A stretch of DNA of 36,036 bases from Lachnospiraceae bacterium (GCA_024699595.1 JAILPG010000341.1:1-36036), one strand, 5' to 3'; positions 15,225-24,489 are shown, counted from the first letter of the stretch. Made by a program: numbers and translations. Notes: generated from the sequence alone by a model not told the origin.

Positions 15225-15917
15225 GTGCAAATATACGGCATTCAGAAAACCACACTTCTTGATTATCCCGGAAAGGTCGCTGCGACCATCTTCACGCCGG
15301 GCTGTAATTTCAGGTGTCCTTACTGCTATAATATGAGACTTGCAGAGTCTGATATAAATGCGGGGAATCTGGATGAAGATGAGGTCTTTGCTTTCCTCAC
15401 TAAGAGAAAAGGAGTCCTTGACGGCATCTGTATCTCAGGCGGTGAACCCACCCTCCAGAAGGATCTCATTCCATTCATACAGAAGGCAAAGGGTCTCGGA
15501 TATCTGATCAAGCTTGACACTAACGGAACAAATCCGGACATCATCAAAGAGCTCATTGAGAAAGGCCTCATTGATCATATCGCAATGGATATAAAGTCCT
15601 CTCTTTCAGGATATCCTGAAGTATCCGGCGTTAAGCATCCGGACACGGATGCGGTAAAGAAAAGCGTGCTCCTTCTCATGGAAAAGAGGATCCCCTTTGA
15701 ATTCCGCACTACGGTTGTAAGAGAATACCATAATGCCAAAGTCTTTGATGAGATAGGAGGGCTCTTAAGGGGCGCTGATCCCTACTATCTGCAATCCTTT
15801 GAGGATTCCGAAGCTGTCACGGATCACAGCCTTTCATCCTATACAAAAGAAGAGCTGCAGGCCTTCGTCTGTCAGCTCTCTGAATATGATATCAATGCGG
15901 TCATCCGCGGACAATAG
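15225..15917 (+). CDS. Anaerobic ribonucleoside-triphosphate reductase activating protein (NrdG-type radical SAM)
   Basis: 230 aa from GTG 15225, 7 nt after a GGGGG ribosome-binding site; the longer open frame back to 15045 overlaps tadA and contains the promoter, so it is not coding. The radical SAM cluster motif is CNFRCPYC (Cys27, Cys31, Cys34). SAM-binding SGGEPTLQ and LDTNGTNP follow. The opening IYGIQKTTLLDYPGKVAATIF is typical of the NrdG2 type, which makes a glycyl radical on anaerobic ribonucleotide reductase. The reductase gene itself is not in the window. A related glycyl-radical-enzyme activase is the alternative. Confidence 0.9.
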   Translation: MQIYGIQKTTLLDYPGKVAATIFTPGCNFRCPYCYNMRLAESDINAGNLDEDEVFAFLTKRKGVLDGICISGGEPTLQKDLIPFIQKAKGLGYLIKLDTNGTNPDIIKELIEKGLIDHIAMDIKSSLSGYPEVSGVKHPDTDAVKKSVLLLMEKRIPFEFRTTVVREYHNAKVFDEIGGLLRGADPYYLQSFEDSEAVTDHSLSSYTKEELQAFVCQLSEYDINAVIRGQ

Positions 15918-15921
15918 GTCC

Positions 15922-16998
15922 TTACTGTCCCTCCGTAAACTTTATATAGCTGTCGACCATCGTAGCTATCTTAAACGTAAGCGCATCATCAAATACCCTT
16001 ACATCAAGGCCTGTAGCTTTCTGCAGCTTGTCTATCCTGTACACAAGGGTATTTCTGTGGATATACAGCTGTCTGGAGGTCTCCGATACATTTAAGCTGT
16101 TGTCGAAGAACTTATCAACGGTAGTCAGTATCTCATCATCTATGTCATCAAGCCTCACATCGCCAAGCACCTCTTTTAGAAACATCTGGCACAGATTTAC
16201 GGGAAGCTGGTAGATAAGTCTTCCTATCCCGAGTGCGCTGTAGGCAACGATCTTTTTGCCGGCGTAGAATATCCTTCCGACATCAAGAGCCATTACCGCT
16301 TCCTTGTAGGATTTGGATATCCCCTTTATCTCATTCACAACTGTACCGTAGGATACCCTGGAATTGATCATCAACTCTGATCCCGTCATATCCACGAACA
16401 TCTTGGCCGTATTATCTATATCCTCCGAAGTCTCATTGTCGGTAAGGGCCTTTATCACTATGATATGAGTCTCATCCACGCTTGTAACATGATCATTCTG
16501 CGAGCTCATAAGCTCCTTTATCAGCTCGTTTGCCGTATGCACCTTATCCGGAGGGATCTCGATAACATAGACTATACGCGGCATCACAGCCTCTATATGA
16601 AGCTTTTGTGCCCTGTTATATATATCCACTAACAGGAGATTATCAAGTATCAGATTCTGGTAAAAACTGTTCTTGTCTATCCTGTCCCTGTAGGCGACTA
16701 TCAGATTCTGTATCTGGCATACCGTCATCTTTCCGATCAGGAAGGCATCATCCTCCGCATCCACTATAAGGATAAAGCTTAACTGGTCATCCTCGTTGAT
16801 CCTGAATAAAAGTCTCCCCTTAAGCTCCTGAAACGCCGCATCGGAATTCATGAATTCAAGGAGTGCGGTTTTCTCTGTATCACCTGCATTTTCTGTCCTT
16901 GCGATGATATTCCCGAAGGCATCGGTTACGGATAATTCCGCCTTGGATATAGTCCTTATCTCATTTATGCAGTTCTGGATAATGTGGTTTGAGATCAT
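15922..16998 (-). CDS. CdaR/PucR-type transcriptional regulator
   Basis: 358 aa. The C-terminal 60 residues form a PucR-type helix-turn-helix (NVSETSRQLYIHRNTLVYRIDKLQ, then DVRVFDDALTFKIA). The N-terminal part has a putative diacid/sugar-sensor domain and the middle a GGDEF-like CdaR domain without a catalytic motif. Such proteins act as activators of sugar-acid or purine use. It starts with a GAGAGGAAA site. It lies downstream of the MsmK-type ATPase gene in the same direction, but a strong terminator separates them, and a 10-bp dyad (17024-17062) sits in its 5' region. Inference: it may sense carbohydrate state and control ABC sugar uptake. Confidence 0.85.
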   Translation of the reverse strand: MISNHIIQNCINEIRTISKAELSVTDAFGNIIARTENAGDTEKTALLEFMNSDAAFQELKGRLLFRINEDDQLSFILIVDAEDDAFLIGKMTVCQIQNLIVAYRDRIDKNSFYQNLILDNLLLVDIYNRAQKLHIEAVMPRIVYVIEIPPDKVHTANELIKELMSSQNDHVTSVDETHIIVIKALTDNETSEDIDNTAKMFVDMTGSELMINSRVSYGTVVNEIKGISKSYKEAVMALDVGRIFYAGKKIVAYSALGIGRLIYQLPVNLCQMFLKEVLGDVRLDDIDDEILTTVDKFFDNSLNVSETSRQLYIHRNTLVYRIDKLQKATGLDVRVFDDALTFKIATMVDSYIKFTEGQ

Positions 16999-17023
16999 CT
17001 GATTTTCCTCTCTTCTGGGTTTC

Positions 17024-17062
17024 AGCAGGCAAACGCTCTGTTAATAAAGATATTTGCCTGCT
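17024..17062. promoter_or_regulatory. Perfect 10-bp dyad upstream of the CdaR-type gene
   Basis: AGCAGGCAAA (17024-17033) and TTTGCCTGCT (17053-17062) are perfect inverted repeats with a 19-nt spacer, 26 nt upstream of the regulator's start. No T tract follows on either strand, so it is not an intrinsic terminator. It may be an operator used for autoregulation. The minus-strand GCGTTTGC within it also occurs just before the -10 box of the msmK-like gene. Confidence 0.45.
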
Positions 17063-17136
17063 AATTCGAGTTTACCACCTGCAAAAGAAAACAGAAAGGG
17101 GTTATTGCCGGATATGGGAAAAAAGGCCCAATCTGC

Positions 17137-17168
17137 AAAACAGGGAGAGATGCAAGCATCTCTCCCTG
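17137..17168 (-). terminator. Terminator of the MsmK-like gene
   Basis: CAGGGAGAGATG (17141-17152) and CATCTCTCCCTG (17157-17168) form a perfect 12-bp stem with a 4-nt loop, followed on the minus strand by TTTT. It lies 19 nt after the gene's stop codon. Confidence 0.9.
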
Positions 17169-17187
17169 TATATAAAGCCTTTTGAAA

Positions 17188-18300
17188 CTAGTTGGTGATC
17201 GTCTGCTCTGTATCCTTGTCGAATACGTGGATCTTCTCTGTGTCGATCGCAAACTTGATGGTATCGCCCGGTCTTGCCGTTGTACGGGGATCAACCCTTG
17301 CAGTGATCGGGAACTCATCAAGATCAAAGTATAAGAATACTTCCGCACCAAGCAGCTCGTATACCTTAACTGTTGACTCGAATACGCTCTGAGGTGAGGT
17401 CTCTATGAACATTTCAGAATCATAAACATCCTCGGGACGTACACCGAAGGTAACGGTCTTTCCGTCATATCCGCCCTCGATAACCTTCTTGCTCTTTGCG
17501 GGAGGAAGGGGAATGGACTTGCCGCCAACCTTAAGGTTAGCTGTCTCGCCCTGAACCTCTACTACTGCATCAAGGAAGTTCATCTGAGGTGATCCCATGA
17601 ATCCTGCAACGAACAGGTTACCGGGCTTCTCATATAAGTTCTGAGGTGTATCAACCTGCTGGATAACACCGTCCTTCATAACTACGATCCTGGTACCAAG
17701 TGTCATAGCCTCGGTCTGGTCATGTGTAACGTAGATGATCGTGGTTCCGAGTCTCTGATGAAGCTTTGCGATCTCGATACGCATCTGTACACGAAGCTTT
17801 GCATCAAGGTTTGAAAGAGGCTCGTCCATAAGGAATACCTTGGGGTTACGAACTATTGCACGACCCATGGCAACTCTCTGTCTCTGTCCACCGGAAAGAG
17901 CCTTCGGCTTACGGTCGAGAAGTGCTGTAAGATCGAGGATCTTAGCTGCTTCCTTAACCATCTTGTCTATCTCATCCTTGGGAACCTTACGAAGCTTAAG
18001 TCCGAAAGCCATGTTATCATAAACGGTCATGTGGGGATAAAGAGCGTAATTCTGGAATACCATGGCGATATCTCTGTCCTTGGGCTCCACATCATGAACA
18101 ACTCTGTCATCGATCTTTAACTCACCGGATGTGATCTCCTCAAGTCCTGCTATCATACGAAGAGTAGTGGACTTACCGCATCCTGAAGGTCCTACGAAGA
18201 TAATGAATTCCTGATCTGAGATCTCAAGGTTAAAATCCTTAACGGCTTCAAATCCATTGGGATATACCTTGCAGATGTTCTTTAATGACAAACTTGACAT
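17188..18300 (-). CDS. msmK: Sugar ABC transporter ATP-binding protein, MsmK/UgpC (MalK) type
   Basis: 370 aa, with an N-terminal ABC ATPase and the C-terminal beta-barrel regulatory (TOBE/OB) domain of the MalK group. Walker A GPSGCGKST is at 37-45, followed by signature LSGGQRQRVAMGRAIV, Walker B VFLMDEPLSNLD and the switch histidine in IIYVTHDQTEAMT. It energises uptake of sugars or glycerol-3-phosphate. No permease or binding-protein gene is nearby, so it is probably a shared ATPase serving several transporters, as MsmK does in streptococci. It has a strong AGGAGG site, its own promoter region and its own terminator. Confidence 0.94.
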   Translation of the reverse strand: MSSLSLKNICKVYPNGFEAVKDFNLEISDQEFIIFVGPSGCGKSTTLRMIAGLEEITSGELKIDDRVVHDVEPKDRDIAMVFQNYALYPHMTVYDNMAFGLKLRKVPKDEIDKMVKEAAKILDLTALLDRKPKALSGGQRQRVAMGRAIVRNPKVFLMDEPLSNLDAKLRVQMRIEIAKLHQRLGTTIIYVTHDQTEAMTLGTRIVVMKDGVIQQVDTPQNLYEKPGNLFVAGFMGSPQMNFLDAVVEVQGETANLKVGGKSIPLPPAKSKKVIEGGYDGKTVTFGVRPEDVYDSEMFIETSPQSVFESTVKVYELLGAEVFLYFDLDEFPITARVDPRTTARPGDTIKFAIDTEKIHVFDKDTEQTITN

Positions 18301-18351
18301 TTACAATTCCTCCTGAAATATTGAATCCGGTCCTTTTCTGACCTGTAAAAG

Positions 18352-18357
18352 AGTATA
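18352..18357 (-). promoter_or_regulatory. Candidate -10 box of the MsmK-like gene
   Basis: TATACT on the minus strand (18357-18352), 51 nt before the start codon. A -35 hexamer is not convincing; the sequence just upstream is GCGTTTGC, shared with the dyad before the CdaR-type gene. Confidence 0.35.
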
Positions 18358-18432
18358 GCAAACGCCCCGTTTTTTTGAAATGCCACAAATCCACAAAGAT
18401 TTTTTCAAAAGATATGCAGATTGCCCAACCAT

Positions 18433-18479
18433 GAAAAAATCCCCCGGATACCCAAACCTTATCTGAATACCCGGAGGAT
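18433..18479 (-). terminator. Terminator of the DUF1002-GGDEF operon
   Basis: On the minus strand ATCCTCCGGGTA pairs with TATCCGGGGGAT (12 bp, two G-T pairs) followed by TTTTT. It lies 54 nt after the stop of the GGDEF gene. Confidence 0.85.
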
Positions 18480-18533
18480 CTGTTTAAATCTTTATTACTC
18501 TGATCTTTACTGTTTGAAATATGAATAATTCTG

Positions 18534-20036
18534 CTATGCCTTCATCATTCTCTCGCTGTAAAAGGTCATCTGGTTCTTTCCGTTGTTCTTGGATCTGTAC
18601 AGAGCCTCATCAGCCTTCTTATACAGGGATTCAAAATCCTTTGCGTCATTTGGGACTATGGCAACGCCCATGCTTGCCGTAGGAGAATATTTGGTATATG
18701 TTCCCACCTGGAAATCCTTGAACATCCGGTCAAGCTTTTTGGCTTCCCTTACCATTGTCTCTTCATCCGGCATGTTCTTAAGCAGCACGACAAACTCATC
18801 TCCGCCAAGCCTTCCTACGATGTCGCTTGCACGAAACTGTGCTTTCAAAGCCTGACCCACCGCCTTTAATACCTCATCTCCGAAGGCATGTCCCATGGTA
18901 TCGTTGATCTTTTTAAAGTTATCGATATCTATGAGGATCATCATGCTCTTATGGTCGGCACCTTCCTCTGAAAGGTATTCCTTTATCCTGTTTTCTGCCG
19001 ATACCTTGTTGTAAAGATTTGTCAGAAGATCGGTTTCCGCCTTGGTCTCAAGACCCTTGTTCTTAAGCCTTACCGTTAACAGGTTCTTTAATATGATTAA
19101 GAAGAGCGCTGCTATAAAGATGATCATGACGATCATCAGCTTCTTTATGAAAGCATCCGTGTTCTTGTTCTCATCCCTTACCATGGATTCAAGATTACCC
19201 TGTGAGAGCATTACCATTACCAGACAGTTACTGCCGCTTACGGGTGCATAGATCATATATTTGGATATATTCTGTTTTTTGACCTCTACGGTTCCCGTAG
19301 TGATGACTTTGATACTGTTTATAAAGCTCTTTCTGGTCATATTTACGAATTCCAGGTTGTCTATATCGATATCATCAAAAATGAGCGAACCGGGTTCATA
19401 GTCGGCAGTGTTTAATCCGGCACTGTCCATTATGATGCCTTCATTGGTCATTAACAGATATGTCACGATCTTTGAATTCCTGGCTCCGTTTACCACATCA
19501 TTTATCTTTGTAACCTTGTCTCCGGAGAATAGCAGGATGACCGAACCGTCTGAAAGATCTCCCACCGGCCTTACGATATAATGCCACAGATTACCGTCGG
19601 AATTGACGGATCTTATGGTATTGACTTTATTGTCCGTGATCTCGACAAAGGGAGCTGCTGCCGCGATATTCGGGGATCTCTTCCCGTCCTTGTCAATGAC
19701 CTTTCCCTCACTGTCAACGATAAAAGCATTGTCTATGTCAAGGTATGTCACTGCACTCTGCAGAATGTCAGCGCAGGCTTTTTCATCGGAGAATCCGTTT
19801 TCGCTCAGATACTCAACGATCATTTTGGAAGTGGAATTCATTGAAGCAAATACTTCTGTATATTTCTTGGAAGAATCCTGGCATATCAGCATGTATTTGC
19901 TCAAAACGACAGATCTTGCCTTATCAAGCATCAGATCCTTATAATTGTTGGCAAGCACAAACAATACTATTATCATGATAATAGCAGGAATATAGATCTC
20001 AATTCTTGAATTGGAGGTTTTCTTTTTTTTGTTCAT
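18534..20036 (-). CDS. Membrane diguanylate cyclase (extracellular sensor plus GGDEF)
   Basis: 500 aa. A membrane segment at about residues 13-30 is followed by a 260-residue extracytoplasmic region of Cache type (double Cache likely), a second membrane segment near 300-318, and a C-terminal GGDEF domain. The active-site motif is intact, GRLGGDEF (GGDEF at 411-415). The inhibitory c-di-GMP site RxxD (RASD, 402-405) is at the correct five-residue distance, so product inhibition is expected. It should make c-di-GMP in response to an external ligand. It is the last gene of the operon, 11 nt after the YesL-like gene, with a weak ribosome-binding site. Confidence 0.93.
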   Translation of the reverse strand: MNKKKKTSNSRIEIYIPAIIMIIVLFVLANNYKDLMLDKARSVVLSKYMLICQDSSKKYTEVFASMNSTSKMIVEYLSENGFSDEKACADILQSAVTYLDIDNAFIVDSEGKVIDKDGKRSPNIAAAAPFVEITDNKVNTIRSVNSDGNLWHYIVRPVGDLSDGSVILLFSGDKVTKINDVVNGARNSKIVTYLLMTNEGIIMDSAGLNTADYEPGSLIFDDIDIDNLEFVNMTRKSFINSIKVITTGTVEVKKQNISKYMIYAPVSGSNCLVMVMLSQGNLESMVRDENKNTDAFIKKLMIVMIIFIAALFLIILKNLLTVRLKNKGLETKAETDLLTNLYNKVSAENRIKEYLSEEGADHKSMMILIDIDNFKKINDTMGHAFGDEVLKAVGQALKAQFRASDIVGRLGGDEFVVLLKNMPDEETMVREAKKLDRMFKDFQVGTYTKYSPTASMGVAIVPNDAKDFESLYKKADEALYRSKNNGKNQMTFYSERMMKA

Positions 20037-20047
20037 GCGGACCTTTT

Positions 20048-20884
20048 TTATGAACGGATATGATCCGTTAAGTGTGCAGGATACCGCGGATCACCGGCAG
20101 TTTCCTGCACATCCGGTACTTCTGTATCCTCTGTTACGCCAACTGTTTCAGATATCTCTTTATCGCCTGTTACGGCCTCAATATCCGGCACCTCTTCATC
20201 ATCCTTGTTTACATGCCAGTCCATATCATCCACCGTATTAACGGCTTCGTCATCAGGAGCTATGTATTTGTCAAAATTCTTTACAAACATTACGGATGTT
20301 GCAAATGCTATCACTGAAAACAAAAGCATCACCGCAAATATCAGAAGCTGCGGCATCATATACAGTAAAAACAGTGTCCCGCCCCACAAAAGAATAGTCA
20401 CAAGCGTTGTGGGAAAATGCCTGATGCTCATGATAAAGGAGTTTCTGTAAGTATTCTTTATGGTATTGTCAAACTTTGCAAGCACCGGAAATGAAAAGCT
20501 TATGGTAAACGCTATCATTATCGCAGCGGCAACAAGCCCTACTCTTATGATATTCATAAACGTCGGATCGGTCTGAAAGCCTATGATCTGGCCGTTTACT
20601 ATCAATGCATCCAGTACTAAAAGCCCTATGACCACTAGGTCGATAAGCCACATTATCGTCGCCTGCTTGAAATTCTGCTTAAACGACTTGAAAAAACTCT
20701 TAACTATGTAGGACTCCTCATTCCTTGCCATTTTAAGTGTAACATAATACATGGCCGTAGTGGTAGCCCCTATCGTTATTACGGGAAGGCTCAGGAAAAA
20801 GAATAAAAGATTCAGTATCATAAGGTCAGCGACTCTGCTTAAAAAATTCATTACAGGAGAGTCAAGTGAAAATAACTTACCCAA
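20048..20884 (-). CDS. YesL-like (DUF624) membrane protein
   Basis: 278 aa, TTG start at 20884 supported by AGAGGT 9 nt upstream. It has about five hydrophobic segments in residues 15-205, and the opening SPVMNFLSRVADLMILNLLFF, then PVITIGATTTAMYYV, is the DUF624/YesL signature. In other Firmicutes YesL-type genes often accompany carbohydrate ABC transporters, with unclear function. The C-terminal 65 residues form an acidic tail with an imperfect 11-residue repeat (EVPDIEAVTGD and EVPDVQETAGD), which is additional to the family core. It sits between the GNAT and GGDEF genes in a tight operon. Confidence 0.85.
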   Translation of the reverse strand: MGKLFSLDSPVMNFLSRVADLMILNLLFFFLSLPVITIGATTTAMYYVTLKMARNEESYIVKSFFKSFKQNFKQATIMWLIDLVVIGLLVLDALIVNGQIIGFQTDPTFMNIIRVGLVAAAIMIAFTISFSFPVLAKFDNTIKNTYRNSFIMSIRHFPTTLVTILLWGGTLFLLYMMPQLLIFAVMLLFSVIAFATSVMFVKNFDKYIAPDDEAVNTVDDMDWHVNKDDEEVPDIEAVTGDKEISETVGVTEDTEVPDVQETAGDPRYPAHLTDHIRS

Positions 20885-20899
20885 AACCGTCTACCTCTT

Positions 20900-21379
20900 T
20901 TACTTAATACCCAGCTTCATGGGCGTGTATCTTATCCCTTCCGTCATGATCTCTTCCGAAACAGCCTCAAAGCCTTTCTTGTGATAAAAGCCGACTGCAT
21001 AAGGTGAAGAATTGACAGTCATCGAACTTATTCCCTTCTGCTTCAGGTCATTTATGCACCTGTCCATCAGGGTTGACGCTATCCCTCTGTGATGATATTC
21101 CGTCTGTACGAACAGAAGGGAAATATGATTGGAATTTCTGATCCCTATTATCCCAACCATCTGTTTATCGATAAAAGCCCCGTATGCAACATACTCACCC
21201 ATTAAAAACATCTTTTTCAGAATGGGATCCCTTATGAAGTTCCTGAAACTGTTTATGCCTTCCCTGCTGTATTCAGGAGCTTCATAGATCAGAAAGGTAT
21301 CCCAGGCAAGCTGCATCGCATCCTCCCATTCCTGTCTTTTCAGGGAGCGGATGCATAAAGTAAGATCATCATTCATCAT
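20900..21379 (-). CDS. GNAT family N-acetyltransferase
   Basis: 159 aa. The acetyl-CoA-binding motif A is visible as VQTEYHHRGIASTLMDRCI, with the R/Q-x-x-G-x-A form as HRGIAS. The later NSSPYAVGFYHKKGFEAV matches the end of the GNAT fold. Substrate unknown. Its start ATGATGA overlaps the stop codon of the DUF1002 gene by 4 nt, indicating translational coupling. No own ribosome-binding site is evident. Confidence 0.9.
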   Translation of the reverse strand: MMNDDLTLCIRSLKRQEWEDAMQLAWDTFLIYEAPEYSREGINSFRNFIRDPILKKMFLMGEYVAYGAFIDKQMVGIIGIRNSNHISLLFVQTEYHHRGIASTLMDRCINDLKQKGISSMTVNSSPYAVGFYHKKGFEAVSEEIMTEGIRYTPMKLGIK

Positions 21380-22443
21380 TTTTTCTTTGTGAATGAGAAT
21401 AATCCGGAGAAGAATTTGCTGATGGAGTCCACAGCATTTTTAAAGAAATTGTTGGTCGCGCTTGAAACGATCTTTCCAAGTCCCAGATCCTCGATCTTTA
21501 CGTCCTGTATCGTAAAGGTTCCGGCATCTATCTTATCCTTGTATTTTGCATAGATATCCTCGGCCTGATCGGCAAGCACGTTAAAGTCTATGCCCATTCC
21601 CTTGATCTTCATCATGAGCTCGGTGATATCCTTGATATCATCCTCGGAAAGGGTCACGTTATAATCCTTCATGCCCTGTCTGATAACTGCATCGATCTCC
21701 TCTTCGGTATTAAGATCGTTAGCCGCTATCTGTGCCTTTACATAGGATATGAGCTCTTCAGCCTCGGTATTCGAACCGACTGTAGTTGACAGCTCTCCTG
21801 TTGTTACAAGCTCGTTAAGAGCAGTGTCCATTGCTGCCTGTGTGACCGTTTCTCCAGACATATTCTCATACGCCTTGAGTGCACCGATAAGGGCTGCAGT
21901 TCCTGAGATCTGTGAAGGTCCTACGACCATGATGTCGGCATCCTCAACACCTGCTGTGATGAGCGCATTCCTGTACATATTTGTGGTACAGTAGCTGATG
22001 TTCTTGGTGGTAACCACTACTCCGTATCCCTTTGCTGCAGGTCTTACAAGCACTGAGGACAAAGCTCTTGATCCTATTACCTTCGGATCTATGTAACTGT
22101 CGAGATTTGCATGTTCATCGGCATTTGTGATATACACGACCTCATACTTTTCAAGATCAGATGCCGGTATGCCCATAAGCGAAAGCACGGTATTTAACTG
22201 ATCCGGCGTAAGATCCTTTCCAAGAGCCAGATACGCTTTTTCGTAGTTTACGCCTTCCTTTTTTTTCTCTGCATTCGTCTGAGCCTGGTCTCCGGTTGCA
22301 TTTGTATCGGAAACCGCATTTCCTGATACTGTCTCTGTTGACGTATTGTCAAAGGTTATGACCTCCGTTGCGAATACGGCGCTGCACATGGACAGGGTCA
22401 TTGTCCCGGCCAGTATCAGACTGATAAGTTTCTTCATTTTCAT
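21376..22443 (-). CDS. Secreted DUF1002 protein (YpuA-like)
   Basis: 355 aa with a signal peptide ending near AVFA|TEV (residue 26). After a low-complexity Thr/Asn/Glu spacer comes the DUF1002 core: YLALGKDLTPDQLNTVLSLMGI, VVYITNADEH, IGSRALSSVLV, YCTTNMYRNALITAGVEDADIMVVGP. The C-terminus is basic. The family is common in spore-forming Firmicutes but has no settled biochemical role. A strong AAGGAGG site precedes the ATG. It is the first gene of a four-gene operon with GNAT, YesL-like and GGDEF genes. Confidence 0.9.
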   Translation of the reverse strand: MKMKKLISLILAGTMTLSMCSAVFATEVITFDNTSTETVSGNAVSDTNATGDQAQTNAEKKKEGVNYEKAYLALGKDLTPDQLNTVLSLMGIPASDLEKYEVVYITNADEHANLDSYIDPKVIGSRALSSVLVRPAAKGYGVVVTTKNISYCTTNMYRNALITAGVEDADIMVVGPSQISGTAALIGALKAYENMSGETVTQAAMDTALNELVTTGELSTTVGSNTEAEELISYVKAQIAANDLNTEEEIDAVIRQGMKDYNVTLSEDDIKDITELMMKIKGMGIDFNVLADQAEDIYAKYKDKIDAGTFTIQDVKIEDLGLGKIVSSATNNFFKNAVDSISKFFSGLFSFTKKK

Positions 22444-22500
22444 TTTCGTTCCTCCTTATCCTTTCTTTTTTGTTCCCCAACATCTATATTATTGCTGTTT

Positions 22501-24489
22501 TTAACAGATCTCCGCACCCGAAGGCATATCCTTTTCGGGAGATACCAGTGCGAGATTTCCGTCATTATCCTCCGCACATAAGAGCATGCCCTCGGATAAT
22601 ACCCCCGCAAGAGTAGCGGGCTTTAGGTTTACAAGCACCATTACCTTCTTTCCGACCATCTCTTCAGGCTTGTAATATGCCTTGATGCCGGATACTATCT
22701 GCTTAACTTCACTTCCGATCTTTACCTTGGAGCATAGGAGCTTCTTTGACTTCGGCACTTCTTTGCATTCGATGATCTCTCCGACCTGGAACTGGAGCTT
22801 TGCAAAATCATCATAGGTGATCTCGGGCTTTGCGGGAATGTCGCAGACCTCTTCATCGGCTCCGGCATTGTCCAGCGATATCCCGTTCTCGGCTTCGTAT
22901 TCGGCCTTCTGTTTTGCTCTTATCTCTTCCACATGAGCCATGATCTCCTTTACGTCAAGCCTTGCAAACAGGATCTCCGGCTTTTCGGTAACCTTTGTTC
23001 CGGATGCATATATCCCGTAATCGGCCAAAAGATCATAATCCCTCTTTGTCCCCCTAAGCTGCATGAGAATGCTCTCGGAAGTTTCGGGCATGAACGGCTC
23101 CAAGAGATTGGCGCCTATGCAGATCGATTCAGTAAGATTATACAACACTTCCGCCAGTCTGTCTTTATTTGCCTCGTCTCTTGCAAGCACCCAGGGCTCG
23201 GTTTCATCAATATACTTATTGCATCTCCTGAATATATTGAAGACCTCCGTGATGGCATCGGCTACCCTGAGATCAGCCATTTTTTTCTCTATCTTATCTC
23301 TGGCCCCGGTGACAACCGCCTTAAGATCAGAATCAACCTCTTCTGTCTTTCCCGTGCTCTCTACGATACCGTCAAAGTACTTGTTTGACATGGAGATAGT
23401 ACGGTTTACAAGATTGCCGAGGACGTTTGCAAGGTCCGAATTATATCTTTCAACCACAAGCTCCCAGGTGATGATACCGTCATTGTCATAGGGCATCTCG
23501 TGCAGCACGAAATACCTTACGGCATCCACTCCGAACAGATCCACGAGATCATCAGCATATATGACGTTTCCGCGGGATTTGCTCATCTTTTCGCCGCCCT
23601 GTAAGAGCCATGGATGGCCAAATACCTGCTTGGGAAGCTCCTCTCCGAGAGCCATTAAGATGATCGGCCAGTAGATTGTATGGAATCTTACGATATCCTT
23701 GCCAATAAGATGCAGGTCGGCCGGCCAGAATTTCTTATACTGTTCCGTGGAATCTCCGTCGGCATCATAGCCTATACCCGTGATATAGTTGGAAAGTGCA
23801 TCTATCCATACATAGACCACATGCCTGTCATCAAAGTCTACCGGGATCCCCCATTTAAATGAGGTTCTCGATACGCAAAGATCCTGAAGTCCCGGCAACA
23901 GGAAGTTATTCATCATCTCATTTTTCCTGGAAACGGGCTGGATAAACTCGGGATGACTGTTTATGTGATCGATAAGCCTTGGCGCATATTTGCTGAGCTT
24001 TAAGAAATAGGCTTCTTCACTGGCCTTTGTCACTTCCCTTCCGCAGTCAGGGCATTTTCCGTCGACAAGCTGGGATTCGGTCCAGAAGGATTCACAGGGT
24101 GTACAGTACAGTCCTTCATAGGTGCTCTTGTAAATGTCGCCCTGCTCATAGAGCTTTTTAAATATCTTCTGTACCTGCTTCTCATGATCCTCATCCGTCG
24201 TACGGATAAACCTGTCATAAGAGGTCCCCATCAGATCCCACAGTCTTTTGACCTCCGCAGATACCCTGTCCACATATTCCTTGGGCGTGATCCCTGCCTC
24301 TTCTGCCTTTAGTTCTATCTTCTGGCCATGCTCGTCAGTCCCTGTCTGGAAGAAGACATCATAGCCTTCAAGCCTCTTATATCTTGCTATGCAGTCACAC
24401 AGCACCGCTTCGTAGGTATTTCCGATATGAGGCTTTCCCGACGTATAGGCGATCGCCGTTGTAACATAGTATTTTCCTTTGCTCTCCAT
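22501..24489 (-). CDS. metG: Methionyl-tRNA synthetase
   Basis: 662 aa. Class I synthetase with the HIGH-type motif HIGN (21-24) and KMSKS (301-305). The zinc knuckle is CTPCESF...GKCPDCG. The anticodon-binding alpha-helical domain follows, then a C-terminal EMAP/Trbp111-like tRNA-binding domain (YDDFAKLQFQVGEIIECKEVPKSKKL to LSEGMLLCAED) as in B. subtilis MetS. It is the last gene of the long minus-strand cluster, 43 nt after rsmI. No T-box or S-box leader is present between them, so it appears to depend on upstream promoters. Confidence 0.97.
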   Translation of the reverse strand: MESKGKYYVTTAIAYTSGKPHIGNTYEAVLCDCIARYKRLEGYDVFFQTGTDEHGQKIELKAEEAGITPKEYVDRVSAEVKRLWDLMGTSYDRFIRTTDEDHEKQVQKIFKKLYEQGDIYKSTYEGLYCTPCESFWTESQLVDGKCPDCGREVTKASEEAYFLKLSKYAPRLIDHINSHPEFIQPVSRKNEMMNNFLLPGLQDLCVSRTSFKWGIPVDFDDRHVVYVWIDALSNYITGIGYDADGDSTEQYKKFWPADLHLIGKDIVRFHTIYWPIILMALGEELPKQVFGHPWLLQGGEKMSKSRGNVIYADDLVDLFGVDAVRYFVLHEMPYDNDGIITWELVVERYNSDLANVLGNLVNRTISMSNKYFDGIVESTGKTEEVDSDLKAVVTGARDKIEKKMADLRVADAITEVFNIFRRCNKYIDETEPWVLARDEANKDRLAEVLYNLTESICIGANLLEPFMPETSESILMQLRGTKRDYDLLADYGIYASGTKVTEKPEILFARLDVKEIMAHVEEIRAKQKAEYEAENGISLDNAGADEEVCDIPAKPEITYDDFAKLQFQVGEIIECKEVPKSKKLLCSKVKIGSEVKQIVSGIKAYYKPEEMVGKKVMVLVNLKPATLAGVLSEGMLLCAEDNDGNLALVSPEKDMPSGAEIC

